Assembly: GCA_003550325.1 (NCBI GenBank)
Contig: QKWP01002108.1
Span: forward strand, 16,190-80,189
Direction of reading: 5' to 3'
Length of the DNA stretch: 64,000 nt
Origin: Gigaspora rosea
Taxonomy: Eukaryota > Glomeromycota > Glomeromycetes > Diversisporales > Gigasporaceae
Both the position numbers and the translations under genes were made by a program. Of the stretch, positions 11,494 through 21,326 are shown piece after piece. Position 1 is the first letter of the stretch. The number at the start of each line of letters is the position of its first letter. Below the pieces are notes generated by a model. It made no database searches. It worked only from the letters and a program-made list of their open reading frames with translations, and was not told the origin of the DNA.

Positions 11494-12700
11494 TGTTAGG
11501 AGCGGACTTGGATCCCGTGATGGTCGAATTTTCTGCGATACTGAAAGAGCCGCCGCAGAATCATGTGACCTGTAGATCGAAGTCCCGTGATGCATGTGAT
11601 CCCTATGAGGACCCCGGACATCTCTCATATAGGTCATAACTGGATTTTGGCCAATTTTGACCTAATTTGCTGAAAATGACAAAATCTATTTATTTAAATA
11701 ACTTTTGATCCAGTAATCAGAATTGAATGAACATTTGTTTGTTAGATGCGCCTCACTGAGAGCTTCATTTTAAAAAAAAGTTCATTCAAATTGGACAACT
11801 GGATGCCAAGATAATTGCCAAAAACTGATTTTTTGCTTTTCAAATTTCAGGGGTTTTTGCTGAAATGCGTAACGTATGACCTCTGTACTACATGTCCGGG
11901 GTCCTTCCCTATGGCTGCGCTGTTTTAAAAAAAAAAAAACTTTCCTGCACCTGGTACTGCGCCTAGTTCCCATGGTCCTATACCCAAGCCCCACTTCAAA
12001 AGCCTTGTCCTGGAAAAATGCTTTGCCGATTAGATCGTGAAGAAAAGAAGATTGAAAAAAGTTCAGATCAAGACTTGGAACAATTTAAGAATAAGTCATC
12101 AAAAGAAGAATCAGCCCTTTGTTTACGGATTTAGTCCTAATGATAGAAAAATGCTAAAAAAGGGAAAAATCATTAAAATCGTGATTTTAGAAATCGACTT
12201 ACCTATAAGCCCAATCAGGTATAGCGTAAGGCCGTGCCATCATTTTCACGATGAAAATTTAAAGCTGTCAAATTAAATGCATGCTTCCGTAATAAAAATT
12301 AGCCTAAATTAGTAGTTAATAAAAAAAAAAAAAAAAAGGAAGAAGATGGTATGATTTTCTTGTCTTCTTTTATTTTGATTTTTTCTTTTCTTCTCTTAAA
12401 GAATTTTTATAAATAGATTCGAAAATTAGTTTAGAAAAAGGAGTTCAGGTCCATGTGTGCGTTTCCATTGTAAAAGTTCGAAAATGATAAATAAAAACTC
12501 ACGTGCTCTCTGAGTTTAAGAATTTCCTTTGATTCTCGTATAAACTGTTCCCCTCCCCGTAACAAGCCTAATACGCCTTACCTTGCCAAATCAAACCGTC
12601 TCTATATATCAGACTTGTTACGAGGTCCCGTGTGTCTGAGTTTTTTGTTTGGGTGTGTGATTGGTTGTTCATTCATATCACACGCCCAGCGCCTTCGACA
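11494..12700 (+). repeat. 5' LTR
   Basis: This is the direct-repeat partner of 17273-18165, with TG...CA ends. It contains the MITE at 11608-11905. TATATATCAGA near 12601 may be a promoter TATA motif. A 79-residue frame (12037-12276) is present in both LTRs, but with amino-acid changes as frequent as base changes, so I do not call it a gene. Confidence 0.82.
11608..11905 (+). mobile_element. 298-bp AGGACCCC MITE, complete copy
   Basis: The ends AGGACCCCGGACAT and ATGTCCGGGGTCCT are perfect inverted repeats, flanked by an 8-bp duplication TCCCTATG (11600-11607, 11906-11913). The homologous 3' LTR at about 17383 lacks the insert, so the empty site is visible in the same window. This is the reference copy for the diverged relatives at 6220, 9870 and 28402. 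Confidence 0.93.
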
Positions 12701-12702
12701 AT

Positions 12703-12725
12703 TTGGTGGTGACTGTGAGATTCGA
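12703..12725 (+). promoter_or_regulatory. tRNA primer-binding site
   Basis: TGGTGGTGACTGTGAGATTC starts two bases after the LTR end. Its reverse complement ends in CACCACCA and contains a TTCGAATC T-loop, as expected for a tRNA 3' end. A diverged version (GGTGACTGTGAGAT) follows the LTR at 39045. The amino-acid identity of the tRNA was not determined. Confidence 0.7.
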
Positions 12726-13084
12726 AACACCTGCATGAATTTGCGAATACAGCGACATTTTTCCCTTTGTTATTTTGTTTTATCTTTGTTTTTTTTTTTT
12801 GTTAGATTTTAGAGGCACTGACAGAATAGTGTGCTCGTGTGTTTTTTTAGTGTTTTGACCCAGGTGGGTGTCACCCGGGTCCCCGCGGGTGGGTGGGTGA
12901 CCTGGGTCAAGTTGTAACAGCCCGGGTGAGAGCGGGTAGGTCAACCTGCGGGTGACCCATGGGTTGACCCACGGGTAACCCGTGAGTCAACCCACAGGTC
13001 ACCCACGAGCAGAGACCCGATACAAATTAATGCAAATTTATATCGATTACGCAAATTAAACCAAATTTCTAAGAGAACTTACGT

Positions 13085-13760
13085 GATATTCTATAATGCC
13101 GCAATTCCGTAATGCCGCAATGCCATGTCGCAATAACATTGTAACAATGTGATACTGTAACTACGGTATAATATTATAATGTTATAATTAAGTAAATAAG
13201 TCACTCCAAACCAGAAACTGATGAATATGTTATTATTTGCAATACACATTTCATTTACATTAATTAATCGATAACATAAAAGTTATTTAAAGTGTATTCT
13301 GCAGCAGAATATAATAGTCATAATAAATTTTAAACACATAGTATGTATGCATATATAAGCCATAAATGCTGTTAACAATTATGTCATTTCTAATCAATTA
13401 GCTCGCTAAAGATGCTCTCAAACAATGACTTATAGACTGGTCTAATTGGCCAAAAAAAAAATAAATCACGATGTTTAAGTCAAAATAAAACCTAGACCTA
13501 CCCCTTTATTCATAGTCATTATATGTACAAAATCAATGAAGTCGACAGAATCAAATTCGAAAAATATTTAATAGTATATTATTTAAAGAAAACTATAATG
13601 CAGTGCAGAATTTTAATAAATGGCATTATAGCAGATAGTATTTCTGCATTATAGCATTACGGCATTACGGCTTTACGGCTTTATGGCATTACGGCATTAT
13701 AGCATTACGGTTTTATAGCTTACAGCAATTACGCCAAAAAATACGGCAATGCCATAACCA
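13085..13760. repeat. Paired arrays of AATGCCGTA words (probable further hAT-type element)
   Basis: At 13097-13140 (TAATGCCGCAATTCCGTAATG) and, inverted, at 13625-13755 (GCATTACGGCATTACGGC and similar) the sequence is built from AATGCCG/CGGCATT words. This mirrors the subterminal-array layout of the other elements. Clear terminal repeats and a target duplication were not found. Confidence 0.5.
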
Positions 13761-13796
13761 TATTAATTTGTAAAATTAATTTTACCACCAACTATC

Positions 13797-15060
13797 TCTT
13801 AGTTTGTACTACTTTGCAGGCAAATTTGTCTATATAATTACTATAAATATACCTCTGATCTATTTTTTTAATCATTTAAAATATTTAAATAAAATTTGGT
13901 ATTATAATATTTAATAACAAGGATTATATTTTTGAATTATTTAAATTTACATTATAAGACAAAAAGTTTATGTTGCTTATAAGCTGAAAATATTAAATTT
14001 TAAAGAAATTTTTTAACCAAAAAAATATTTTACAATATCTTGGCGAATTCTTTAAATATTGGTTTTAAAAATATAGTTTCTAATACAATATTGTAGTTNN
14101 NNNNNNNNNNNNNNNNNNNNNNNNNNNNNNNNNNNNNNNNNNNNNNNNNNNNNNNNNNNNNNNNNNNNNNNNNNNNNNNNNNNNNNNNNNNNNNNNNNNN
14201 NNNNNNNNNNNNNNNNNNNNNNNNNNNNNNNNNNNNNNNNNNNNNNNNNNNNNNNNNNNNNNNNNNNNNNNNNNNNNNNNNNNNNNNNNNNNNNNNNNNN
14301 NNNNNNNNNNNNNNNNNNNNNNNNNNNNNNNNNNNNNNNNNNNNNNNNNNNNNNNNNNNNNNNNNNNNNNNNNNNNNNNNNNNNNNNNNNNNNNNNNNNN
14401 NNNNNNNNNNNNNNNNNNNNNNNNNNNNNNNNNNNNNNNNNNNNNNNNNNNNNNNNNNNNNNNNNNNNNNNNNNNNNNNNNNNNNNNNNNNNNNNNNNNN
14501 NNNNNNNNNNNNNNNNNNNNNNNNNNNNNNNNNNNNNNNNNNNNNNNNNNNNNNNNNNNNNNNNNNNNNNNNNNNNNNNNNNNNNNNNNNNNNNNNNNNN
14601 NNNNNNNNNNNTAAAGAAAAATTTTAATAGTAAAAATGCCAATACAAGAACTTTAAACATTTATTATATTAAAGTTTTCTAATGATTTTAAAAAAATTTT
14701 ATAACAAAGTTACTAAAACAAAACTTAAAGAATATTTTTTACTTAGAAAAGATATGGCTAAAATCAATATTTAAAATTTTATTAAAAATTTTAAAATACG
14801 CAGGCAAATTTGCCTGTGTTACAATCTAAGGGATAGTAAAAGTTCCAAAACAAAAACTTTAAACTTTTATTATACCAAAGTTTTTTAATAATTTTAAAAA
14901 AAATTTATAATAAAGTTGATAAAACAGAACTAATATTATATTTTTTACTTAGAAAGTATATAGCTAAAATTAATATTTAAGGTTTTATTTAACAAATTTA
15001 AAATTTTAAAATTTTCGCAGGCAAATATGCCTGCATAACAAATTAAGGGATAGGTTACGC
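13797..15060. repeat. CTATCCCTTA / CAGGCAAATTTGCCTG repeat family with assembly gap
   Basis: CTATCTCTTAGTTTGTAC at 13797 and, reversed, CTATCCCTTAATTTGTTATG at 15058 look like terminal repeats. A second right-hand end (TGTTACAATCTAAGGGATAG) lies at 14817-14836. CAGGCAAATTTGCCTG is an internal palindrome near each end. The segment 14655-14836 is repeated imperfectly in tandem at 14837-15060 and occurs in reverse complement at 27775-27949. Confidence 0.65.
14099..14611. other. Assembly gap (513 N)
   Basis: A run of undetermined bases inside a repeat that occurs again at 27.8 kb. Any open frame crossing it is meaningless. Confidence 1.
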
Positions 15061-15396
15061 CCACCCGGGTCAAATCACTAGTCATATTAACCACCAGAGA
15101 TTTTTTTTAATTGACCTAGGCACCTGTCGGGTGACCCGGGTAGTGCCTTTTTTTGGACTGACCCGTTTCCACCTGGGTGGCACATGGTCCACCCGTCGGG
15201 TGACCCGAGTGAAGATTTTTAGACAGGTCAATTCACTAGTTTGTTTGTTTGTTTTTTTTTTTAGGACCGACGAACCGTGTCCACTTTGATTGCGTTTTTG
15301 TTTCTTTGTGAATTTTTGAATGCGCCGTGAGTGTGATTTTGCCCCTGCGAAACCATAGAATTTTTTTTAATGTATGACATATACCTGCCACTGATA

Positions 15397-15954
15397 TTTA
15401 ATGAATCCCGAAGATGAGTTGACACCCGAACTAAAGAGACCTGAACCCAGCAAGCCCCATGGAACTCTCGAAATCCCCGATTGACCAACCGGAAAGAAAT
15501 AAAATGTAACTATTGTAATAAAAAAGGTCATGATGTTAGTAGGTTCCCATAATTGACCTACCTAGAAGAAGAATGCGTTGCCCGTTTTACCGCACTTACC
15601 GACGAGCAAGCCGCAAAAGCCCAGGAAGTCATCAAAGAAGCCTTCAGAGTCCGCGTGCTTGATGACGAACAAATTCCGCAGGCCTTAGAATTACTTTTGG
15701 GAATAATTGAAGAAGTGAGCATGTGCCATAATCCCTATGTCGATGAAGAGGAAGAAGAAAACATCGTATACTTGCCCCCGTACGTTGAGTTATCTTCAAG
15801 GAAGAAATCTCAATATAAAAGCGCTCCACTAGAGGAGGTCGAAGAAATTGTGTACTTGCCGTATATTCAAATAGCTTTGTCCATAGAAAGTCCGCCTTCT
15901 GTGCCCCGTGTAGTTGCTGTGCCGAAAGTTCTTCAAAATCAGAAGGTCCAGTGA
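15397..15954 (+). pseudogene. Gag-like fragment of the LTR retrotransposon
   Basis: A proline- and glutamate-rich start (MNPEDELTPELKRPEPS, from 15399) runs to a TGA. A short segment follows with a retroviral-type zinc knuckle: C-N-Y-C-N-K-K-G-H at about 15511-15537, where the fourth ligand is Phe instead of Cys. After a TAA the frame at 15553-15954 is open for 133 residues. It is acidic and largely helical, with repeated I-V-Y-L-P-x-Y words at two places. Downstream, 16011-16139 is open in another frame (DDIGLEEEDNLDRLFRSL and onward). The knuckle and the position between primer site and purine tract support gag. The remainder is unrecognised. Confidence 0.5.
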
Positions 15955-16185
15955 CGGAAATTCTTGATTTATATTACTTTTATATTATGTCCCGAAAGAA
16001 CCCTTCGATAAAGATGATATTGGTCTCGAAGAAGAAGATAACCTGGATCGACTTTTTCGAAGTCTTGCCACAGAATGTAATGACATTGCTCGAAAATGGA
16101 CCCCGAAAGAAGAAGCCGTCCAGGAACCCCTGAAGTTAAATAGTTAGAAAAGGATAGTACTAAGGCATTAACGCAATATCCGCAA

Positions 16186-17073
16186 TTGGCAGAGATTGGA
16201 GCTGCTGATGGAACATTCACTCTTGGACTGTGTCACAAACAATGTGAAAAGGATGAAGAAGTAGAATTAGAAGTCGAAACGGATAAGTATGAAGACAAAA
16301 GAAAAGAAGAAGAAAAAGACCTACCTAACGATCAAACAAGAGTTGTGGAAATAGGAAGCTCCGACAAGACGAATACGGTTGGACCTTGTTATGAAAAAGG
16401 GAATGGAGTTAAAAAGGACGAAAAAGTGGAATTTGAAGTTGAAAAAGATGAATTAGAAGAATTGAAACCGGAAGAGGAAAGTAGAGAAGACAAAGCCGTG
16501 GATAAAGAAGATTTAAATGAAAGTGATCGGGAAACGTTAGTTGACGAAGATATTGAGAGGAATGAAAGAGATGAGGATAAATCGGAAATACCACTTACGG
16601 GAGAAGTATTACGTCGAGCGTGTGAATCTTGGATAAAGGCGGTTGAAGAGTTTCGAAGAGTGGAAGAAAAGTCGTATGTTGATAACAAATTGTACTTGGA
16701 TCGTACTAAAGATGGGTTTGTAACTGGACAATTCGACCCTGGTAGACCCTATAGCCGAAATGGAAAGAGTTTGGAAAAAGCCTACAAAAAGTGGAAGGAA
16801 AAGATTAATAGATTTTTAAGGCGAAATGGAGTTGAACGAGAGTATGTAAAAATGGACGTAGAACAAGAAAAGCCTCTGGTAGCCCATATCGTCAAGATCG
16901 AAATTCGAAAAGGCCCCTGTGTTAAAAGAGAAATATGGTTAGTAACATTAAATCAAATTCGATGTATAAAGAATTTGACGAAAAGAATCACCCTGAACTC
17001 GCCGCCGTTATGGAAAGGAATCCGTGTCTTCGATTCGGGAGGGAGCTACAAAAAAAGAAATTTTTTTTTTTAA
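16186..17073 (+). CDS. Sel1-like, highly charged protein inside the LTR retrotransposon
   Basis: The frame encodes 295 residues and is open further upstream to about 16162 (KALTQYPQLAEIG). Two degenerate Sel1-like repeats are visible: residues 1-30 (AEIGAADGTFTLGLCHK...KDEE) and about 52-80 (VVEIGSSDKTNT...GNGVKKDE). Between and after them runs a very acidic, Glu/Lys-rich region (residues 30-140), and then a basic segment with W-I-K-A-V-E-E-F, K-K-W-K-E-K and R-R-N-G-V. The last residues are a translation of a T/A homopolymer tract (17062-17086), so the natural C-terminus is uncertain. Sel1 repeats form helical protein-protein scaffolds. Here the gene sits between the gag-like region and the purine tract, where pol would be expected. 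It could be a captured host sequence or a lineage-specific accessory ORF; function unknown. Confidence 0.5.
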   Translation: MAEIGAADGTFTLGLCHKQCEKDEEVELEVETDKYEDKRKEEEKDLPNDQTRVVEIGSSDKTNTVGPCYEKGNGVKKDEKVEFEVEKDELEELKPEEESREDKAVDKEDLNESDRETLVDEDIERNERDEDKSEIPLTGEVLRRACESWIKAVEEFRRVEEKSYVDNKLYLDRTKDGFVTGQFDPGRPYSRNGKSLEKAYKKWKEKINRFLRRNGVEREYVKMDVEQEKPLVAHIVKIEIRKGPCVKREIWLVTLNQIRCIKNLTKRITLNSPPLWKGIRVFDSGGSYKKRNFFF

Positions 17074-17255
17074 AAAAAAAATTTTTGCATTACATTAAAT
17101 AATTTTTTTCAGTTTGGATTTTTTTTGTGTTAGTTCGGAGTTGAACCGAACATTTTTTTTCGTAGGAGTTTTTTTTTTTTTCTTTTGTAAATTTGTTTTT
17201 TTAGTTTAGCAAAAGATGGAAAGAACTGTATGGTTATTTTTCACGGGACGTGAAA

Positions 17256-17272
17256 AACTAAGGAGGGTAAAT
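17256..17272 (+). promoter_or_regulatory. Polypurine tract
   Basis: AACTAAGGAGGGTAAAT immediately precedes the 3' LTR, the position at which plus-strand synthesis is primed. Confidence 0.65.
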
Positions 17273-18165
17273 TGTTAGAAGCGGGCTTGGATCCCTTGAT
17301 GGTCAAATTTTCTGTGATACCGAAAGAGCCGCCAGCAGAATTATGTGACCTGTAGATCGAAGTCCCGTGACGCACGTGATCTCTATGGCTGCGCCGTTTT
17401 TTTAAAAAAAAACTTTTCTGCACCTGGTACTGCGCCTAGTTCCCATGGTTCTATACCCAAGCCCCACTTCAAAAGCCTCGTCCTGGAAAAATGCTTTGCC
17501 GATTAGATCGTGAAGAAAAGAAGATCAAAGAAAGTTCAGATCAAGACTTGGAACAATTTAAGGATAAGTCATCAAAAGAAGAATCAGCTCTTTGTTTACG
17601 GATTTAGTCCTAATGATAGAAAAATGCTGAAAAAGGGAAAAAACATTAAAATCGTGATCTTAGAAATCGACTTACCTGTAAGCCCAATTGGGTATAGCGT
17701 GAGGCTGTGCCATCATTTTCACGATGAAAATTTAAAGCTGTCAAATTAAATGCATGCTTCTGTGATAGAAATTAGCCTAAATCGGTAGTTAATAAAAAAA
17801 AAATGGAAGAAGATGGCGTGATTTTCTTGTCTCTTTTATTTTGAATTTTTTTTTCTTCTTTTAAAGAATTTTTATAAATAGATTCAAAAATTAGTTTAGA
17901 AAAAGGAGTTCAGGTCCATGTGTGCATTTCCATGTAAAAGTTCGAAGATGATAAATAAAAACTCACATGCTCTCTGAGTTTAAGAATTTCCTTGATTCTC
18001 GTATAAACTGTTCTCCTCCCCGTAACAAGCCTGATACGCCTTATCTTGCCAAATCAAACCACCTCTATATATCAGACTTGTAACGAGGTCCTGTGTGTCT
18101 GAGTTTCTTTGTTTGGGTGTGTGATTGGTTGTTCATTTCATATCACACGCCCAGCGCCTTTGACA
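17273..18165 (+). repeat. 3' LTR
   Basis: This is an 893-bp direct repeat of the 5' LTR. Once the MITE and its duplication are subtracted the two have nearly equal length. The scattered differences are mostly transitions. It gives the uninterrupted form of the MITE insertion site (GATCTCTATGGCTGCG). Confidence 0.82.
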
Positions 18166-18716
18166 GTATGCAAAGCAGGGAAGTTTAATTGTTTGTAAAA
18201 TAAGATACTTATGAAGTGATTGTAATTTAGGTGCATGAGAGCATCCTATGTTACATAGCTACCTAATTTTTAATTTGATAATCGAACAATAATTGACCAA
18301 ATGATTGATCAATTATATATGCTCGAGCTTATAAATTTTATACTTGATCAATTATACTCGATTAAATATATATAATTGATTTTTGATCAATTATTGAAAA
18401 CTTTTTTTAATCAATTATCGATCAACAATTTTTTTGTCAAGTCAATTCACTAATATTAATACTAATATTAAACTGAACAGATAATAAAAGAAAACCAATC
18501 CAGGAAACTCTTTCCCGTAGATTGCTAAACCAAATCCAGAGCGTAGGGAAACAACACAAAATACATAGGAAAACAAACAACGCTTGCTTAATTATAGGCC
18601 TTGGGGCCTAATTACATACCTAAACTACAGTTCCTGTTTAGTTGCCGTTCAAAATAACTAAAAGAAAGGGAGATAGCCTTTTTACCACACTCTGTATGTT
18701 CTCGCACTTCTTTACG

Positions 18717-19542
18717 ATGGCTTCCAGCCAACGACCGATAGAAAATCCTATGGAAAACATTCAACAAACTTCTTTAACTTCGTTTGACAAGATCCATGCT
18801 AACGTCAAAAAGGCAATAGACGCACCTACAGGCAGTGTTGTAAATTTTCACTGTTCCAGCCTTTTTTTGCCATGTCCCAACATCCCAACGTCCCAGCATC
18901 CCAAATGTCCCAACTATGTCCCAAGCCTTAATAATTAATAAATTAATTTAAAAAAATATATAATTATATATTTTTTTAGGTGCTAAACACATTTTTAAAA
19001 AAATTTAATTAGATTATCTTAATAAAATTTTAAGTAATTTCAATTTATAAAATTGTCCCAGAATGTCCCAAAATGTCCCAACATATGTCCCAACTGTCCC
19101 ATGTACAACACTGCCTACAGGTCCTTCTGCTAAACGTGTCAAGACCCAATACCAGCCCTCTCCCAACACCAATCCTCCCACTCCCGAATTATTGCTCAAA
19201 AGTGGCGATTCTAGTTTACCTCCGACAAATCCATCAATGACATTACCACATCAAAACACAACAACAAGTGTGAGAAATTTGATGATCATGCAGACCGATT
19301 CGATTCCAATGCTACCTAATGTAAACACTCTGGACCAGTTGCCTGGGAATATTCCCACACCCGATCATGCAGAACTACCCACTAAACCCAACCCATGGGC
19401 CGACCAACCTGAACAGCAAAATCAACAGATTCTCTCCGACTCTTTAACCAATTCATTGACCCAGACGCCATGGAAACTGAATCCAATGCCACCATTAAAC
19501 CCAACGTACCCCGGAAACTCTACAGCCAAGCACATGCCCTGA
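18717..19542 (+). pseudogene. LINE copy 1 N-terminal ORF (ORF1-like), split by a hAT-type MITE
   Basis: ATG at 18717 opens MASSQRPIENPMENIQQ. The frame runs 38 codons into the MITE (18833-19113) and resumes after it in the same frame (SAKRVKTQYQPSPNTNPP...) to a stop at 19542, because removal of the MITE and one 8-bp duplication is frame-neutral. The protein is rich in Pro, Thr, Asn and Gln, with no recognised domain and no zinc knuckle. It overlaps the next block (from 19470) in another frame. Copy 2 has an equally Thr/Pro-rich region at 41496-41819. It may be a separate ORF1 or the disordered N-terminus of one long polyprotein. Confidence 0.55.
18833..19113. mobile_element. 281-bp hAT-type MITE, TGTCCCA array family
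   Basis: The ends CAGTGTTGTAAAT and, on the reverse strand, CAGTGTTGTACATG are flanked by a perfect 8-bp duplication CCTACAGG (18825-18832, 19114-19121). Subterminal arrays of ATGTCCCAAC words occur on both sides (18871-18928, 19055-19101). It is inserted in a LINE coding frame. Confidence 0.93.
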
Positions 19543-21146
19543 CCAAAAGGATCAAAAGAACTACCACAGATTGGATTACAGAAACCTTAAAGATTATAGC
19601 TAAACGTCATGACCTCACATTTGACAGCAACTCATGGAACTATGAAACGATCATTGGTGCCTTTGACTCACCCAAAAAATTAGAACAATTTCTGTTACAC
19701 AAACTACGCTCAATACCCACTCGATTCAACATCCTGACCCCTATTAACCAAAAGATCCAATACATGGACACAGCTTTCTTTAGATCATTTACTAGAGACA
19801 AAAATGCAGCACCAGCACACCAAAAAGAATTTGATTTACTATTCGAAATGGCACTAGAGAAATTTCGACGCCACTATGATGTACGATTTGTCAACAAAGT
19901 AAACCGCCAACAGATTTACGAGAAATTGAGAATTAAATTAGCAGTCGACTACTTATGCAACCTCGACTTCTTATTGCTCAGACCCCATGACTGTGCTAGA
20001 CATATCTACTACTGTTTAAACTTGGCAAAAATCTCACCCAAACTTATGTTCGAACAAACCTGTACTTGCCTTTACTCATCACATGAGGACCTGCTATTAC
20101 CACTCCCAACTCACCCCCAAGATATAGATGAGGAAATACTCGTTGCACTACCATACTCACTTCCATTAGCAGATAGAAGAAACACTAGAGCTATCCTAAC
20201 ATCTTTACGCAAGGTATACAAGTTCGAACAACTCCCAGAGACTTACTTCGAATATTCCATCATACCATTACCTTATGACATCGAAGAACTACACTCCTCG
20301 GTCCGTAACCTGTTTCCTATTACCGACTAGGAAATGCTCAAATGCCTAGGAAAATATCACCAAAAATTAAAAGTATACTACAGTTTCGAACGAATCTATG
20401 CAGAATTTTTCCAACTTCCTGCAGAAAAAGAAAAACTACCTACAACTATACAGGCACTGAACTCCGCGGTCAGACATCTTTTCCCATGTAACCCCAAAGA
20501 CAACATTGAACTACGTAACTTGGTCAAAAAATTGAGGGAACACTACTCCTTCAAACGCATTCTCAATAACTTCTTCGTACAAAACCTGAACTTGCCTGCG
20601 GACCCATACTGAGTCAAAACACAACTAAAATACACCTTCCCGATCACCAATGATGGATTAGCCAAAGAATTCATCAAAGAGATCAAAGGAAATTACAAAT
20701 TCAACTGGCCTATCCCACTACACTACATGACTGTGAACCCAACAGATTTACCCAACCTACCTAAAGACCACAACCTGGTTGACAAAGACAAAGTGAACCT
20801 AACCATTCCAATTAGGTCCTCAAAGTCACTGGTCGAAACCCCTAGACAACTACGCTCACACTACTACTTCCATCATATACCAGAAAATTGGATTGAAATT
20901 ATAGACAACATAGACGGAAGACCCAACCTACCAACCGACTTAGAGAAGGCAATCGTGGCCATCGCCCAAATTGAGGAATGCAAACACTTACAACTCCCCA
21001 TCAGGAAATACAATAATATCCAAACTACAATCGAAACCTTGCACAAACACTTCCACTTCCGCAGCTTCTCTACGTCATTCATCCACGTACCAGATCTCCC
21101 ATCACCAAGCTGGAACATGTTCGACAATTACTCACCATCCAAATGA
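19470..21146 (+). pseudogene. LINE copy 1 tandem-repeat domain
   Basis: Three successive frame-compatible blocks (19470-20330, 20334-20612, 20613-21146) are separated by stops TAG (20328-20330) and TGA (20610-20612). The first ~190 residues include DTAFFRSFTRDKNA, shared with copy 2. From about 20130 onward the protein consists of tandem ~55-60-residue units. Each has the pattern [Leu-Pro]-x-[ELxxxI]-x-[Phe-Pro-Ile-Thr-Asp]-x-[L-R-x-x-Y-x-F-x]-x-[Leu-Pro]. At least five units are recognisable (FEQLPETYFEY, LHSSVRNLFPITD, FKRILNNFF, YYFHHIPENWIEI and others). I know no named domain with this pattern. It probably forms a helical-repeat scaffold or RNA-binding region ahead of the endonuclease; that is inference. 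Confidence 0.6.
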
Positions 21147-21326
21147 GCACAACTACAACCTACAGAGAATCTCCTTTTCCCACACACTTTACCTCCGATT
21201 TACAACAAACTCTGCAACCATCTTCCTCAAATACATACCCTCCTCCTATAAGTGACGAAAACATAAACTGCACACTAACCATAACAAATCCACAGGCTGA
21301 AAACTTCTCTCACAATCTATTGACAC

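Larger units (their letters stand above)
12848..15238. mobile_element. hAT-type element(s), GGGTGACCC array family
   Basis: The left end TAGTGTTTTGACCCAGGTGG (12848) is followed by an array of GGGTGACCC/ACCCGGG/GGTTGACCC words to about 13020. On the right, two possible reverse-strand ends occur: TAGTGATTTGACCCGGGTGG (ending 15080) and TAGTGAATTGACCTG (ending 15238), each with the same array. Either the element ends at 15238 and contains an internal duplicate end, or two related elements abut. The 8-bp flanks match only weakly (TGTTTTTT / GTTTGTTT). The interior contains other repeats and an assembly gap. Confidence 0.65.
11494..18165 (+). mobile_element. LTR retrotransposon without visible pol, carrying a Sel1-like ORF
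   Basis: Two long direct repeats (11494-12700 and 17273-18165) start TGTTAG and end CTTYGACA. The left copy is longer only because a 298-bp MITE plus 8-bp duplication sits in it. A primer-binding-like site follows the left LTR (12703-12725), and a purine tract AACTAAGGAGGGTAAA precedes the right one. The flanks read GTAC (left) and GTAT (right), which may be a 4-bp target duplication with one C-to-T change. The interior holds a hAT-type insertion (12848-15238), a gag-like zinc knuckle and a Sel1-like ORF. No protease, reverse transcriptase, RNase H or integrase is seen, so it would need help in trans or is a remnant. Confidence 0.8.
10154..18452. mobile_element. hAT-type element, TTGATCAA array family, host to an LTR retrotransposon
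   Basis: The left end TAGTGAATTGACTTG (10154) matches the reverse complement of the right end (18438-18452). A perfect 8-bp target duplication ATATTAAT lies at 10146-10153 and 18453-18460. Both subterminal regions (10160-10300 and 18275-18440) are full of TGATCAA/ATTGATCG words. Most of the 8.3 kb is later insertions: a small ATTTGA-array element (10587-10829) and an LTR retrotransposon (11494-18165). What remains of the element, about 1.4 kb after removing them, has no transposase, so it is non-autonomous. Confidence 0.85.

Noticed and set aside
12037-12276. 79-residue frame present in both LTRs (also 17510-17749)
   Set aside because: The two copies differ by about as many amino acids as expected for neutral sequence, and the frame overlaps another open frame; LTR non-coding sequence explains it.
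14052-14660. A 202-residue minus-strand open frame
   Set aside because: It runs through the 513-bp N gap, so it is not evidence of coding.
16389-16688. Ser-rich minus-strand frames opposite the Sel1-like ORF
   Set aside because: Shadow frames of the acidic GAA/GAT-rich coding strand.
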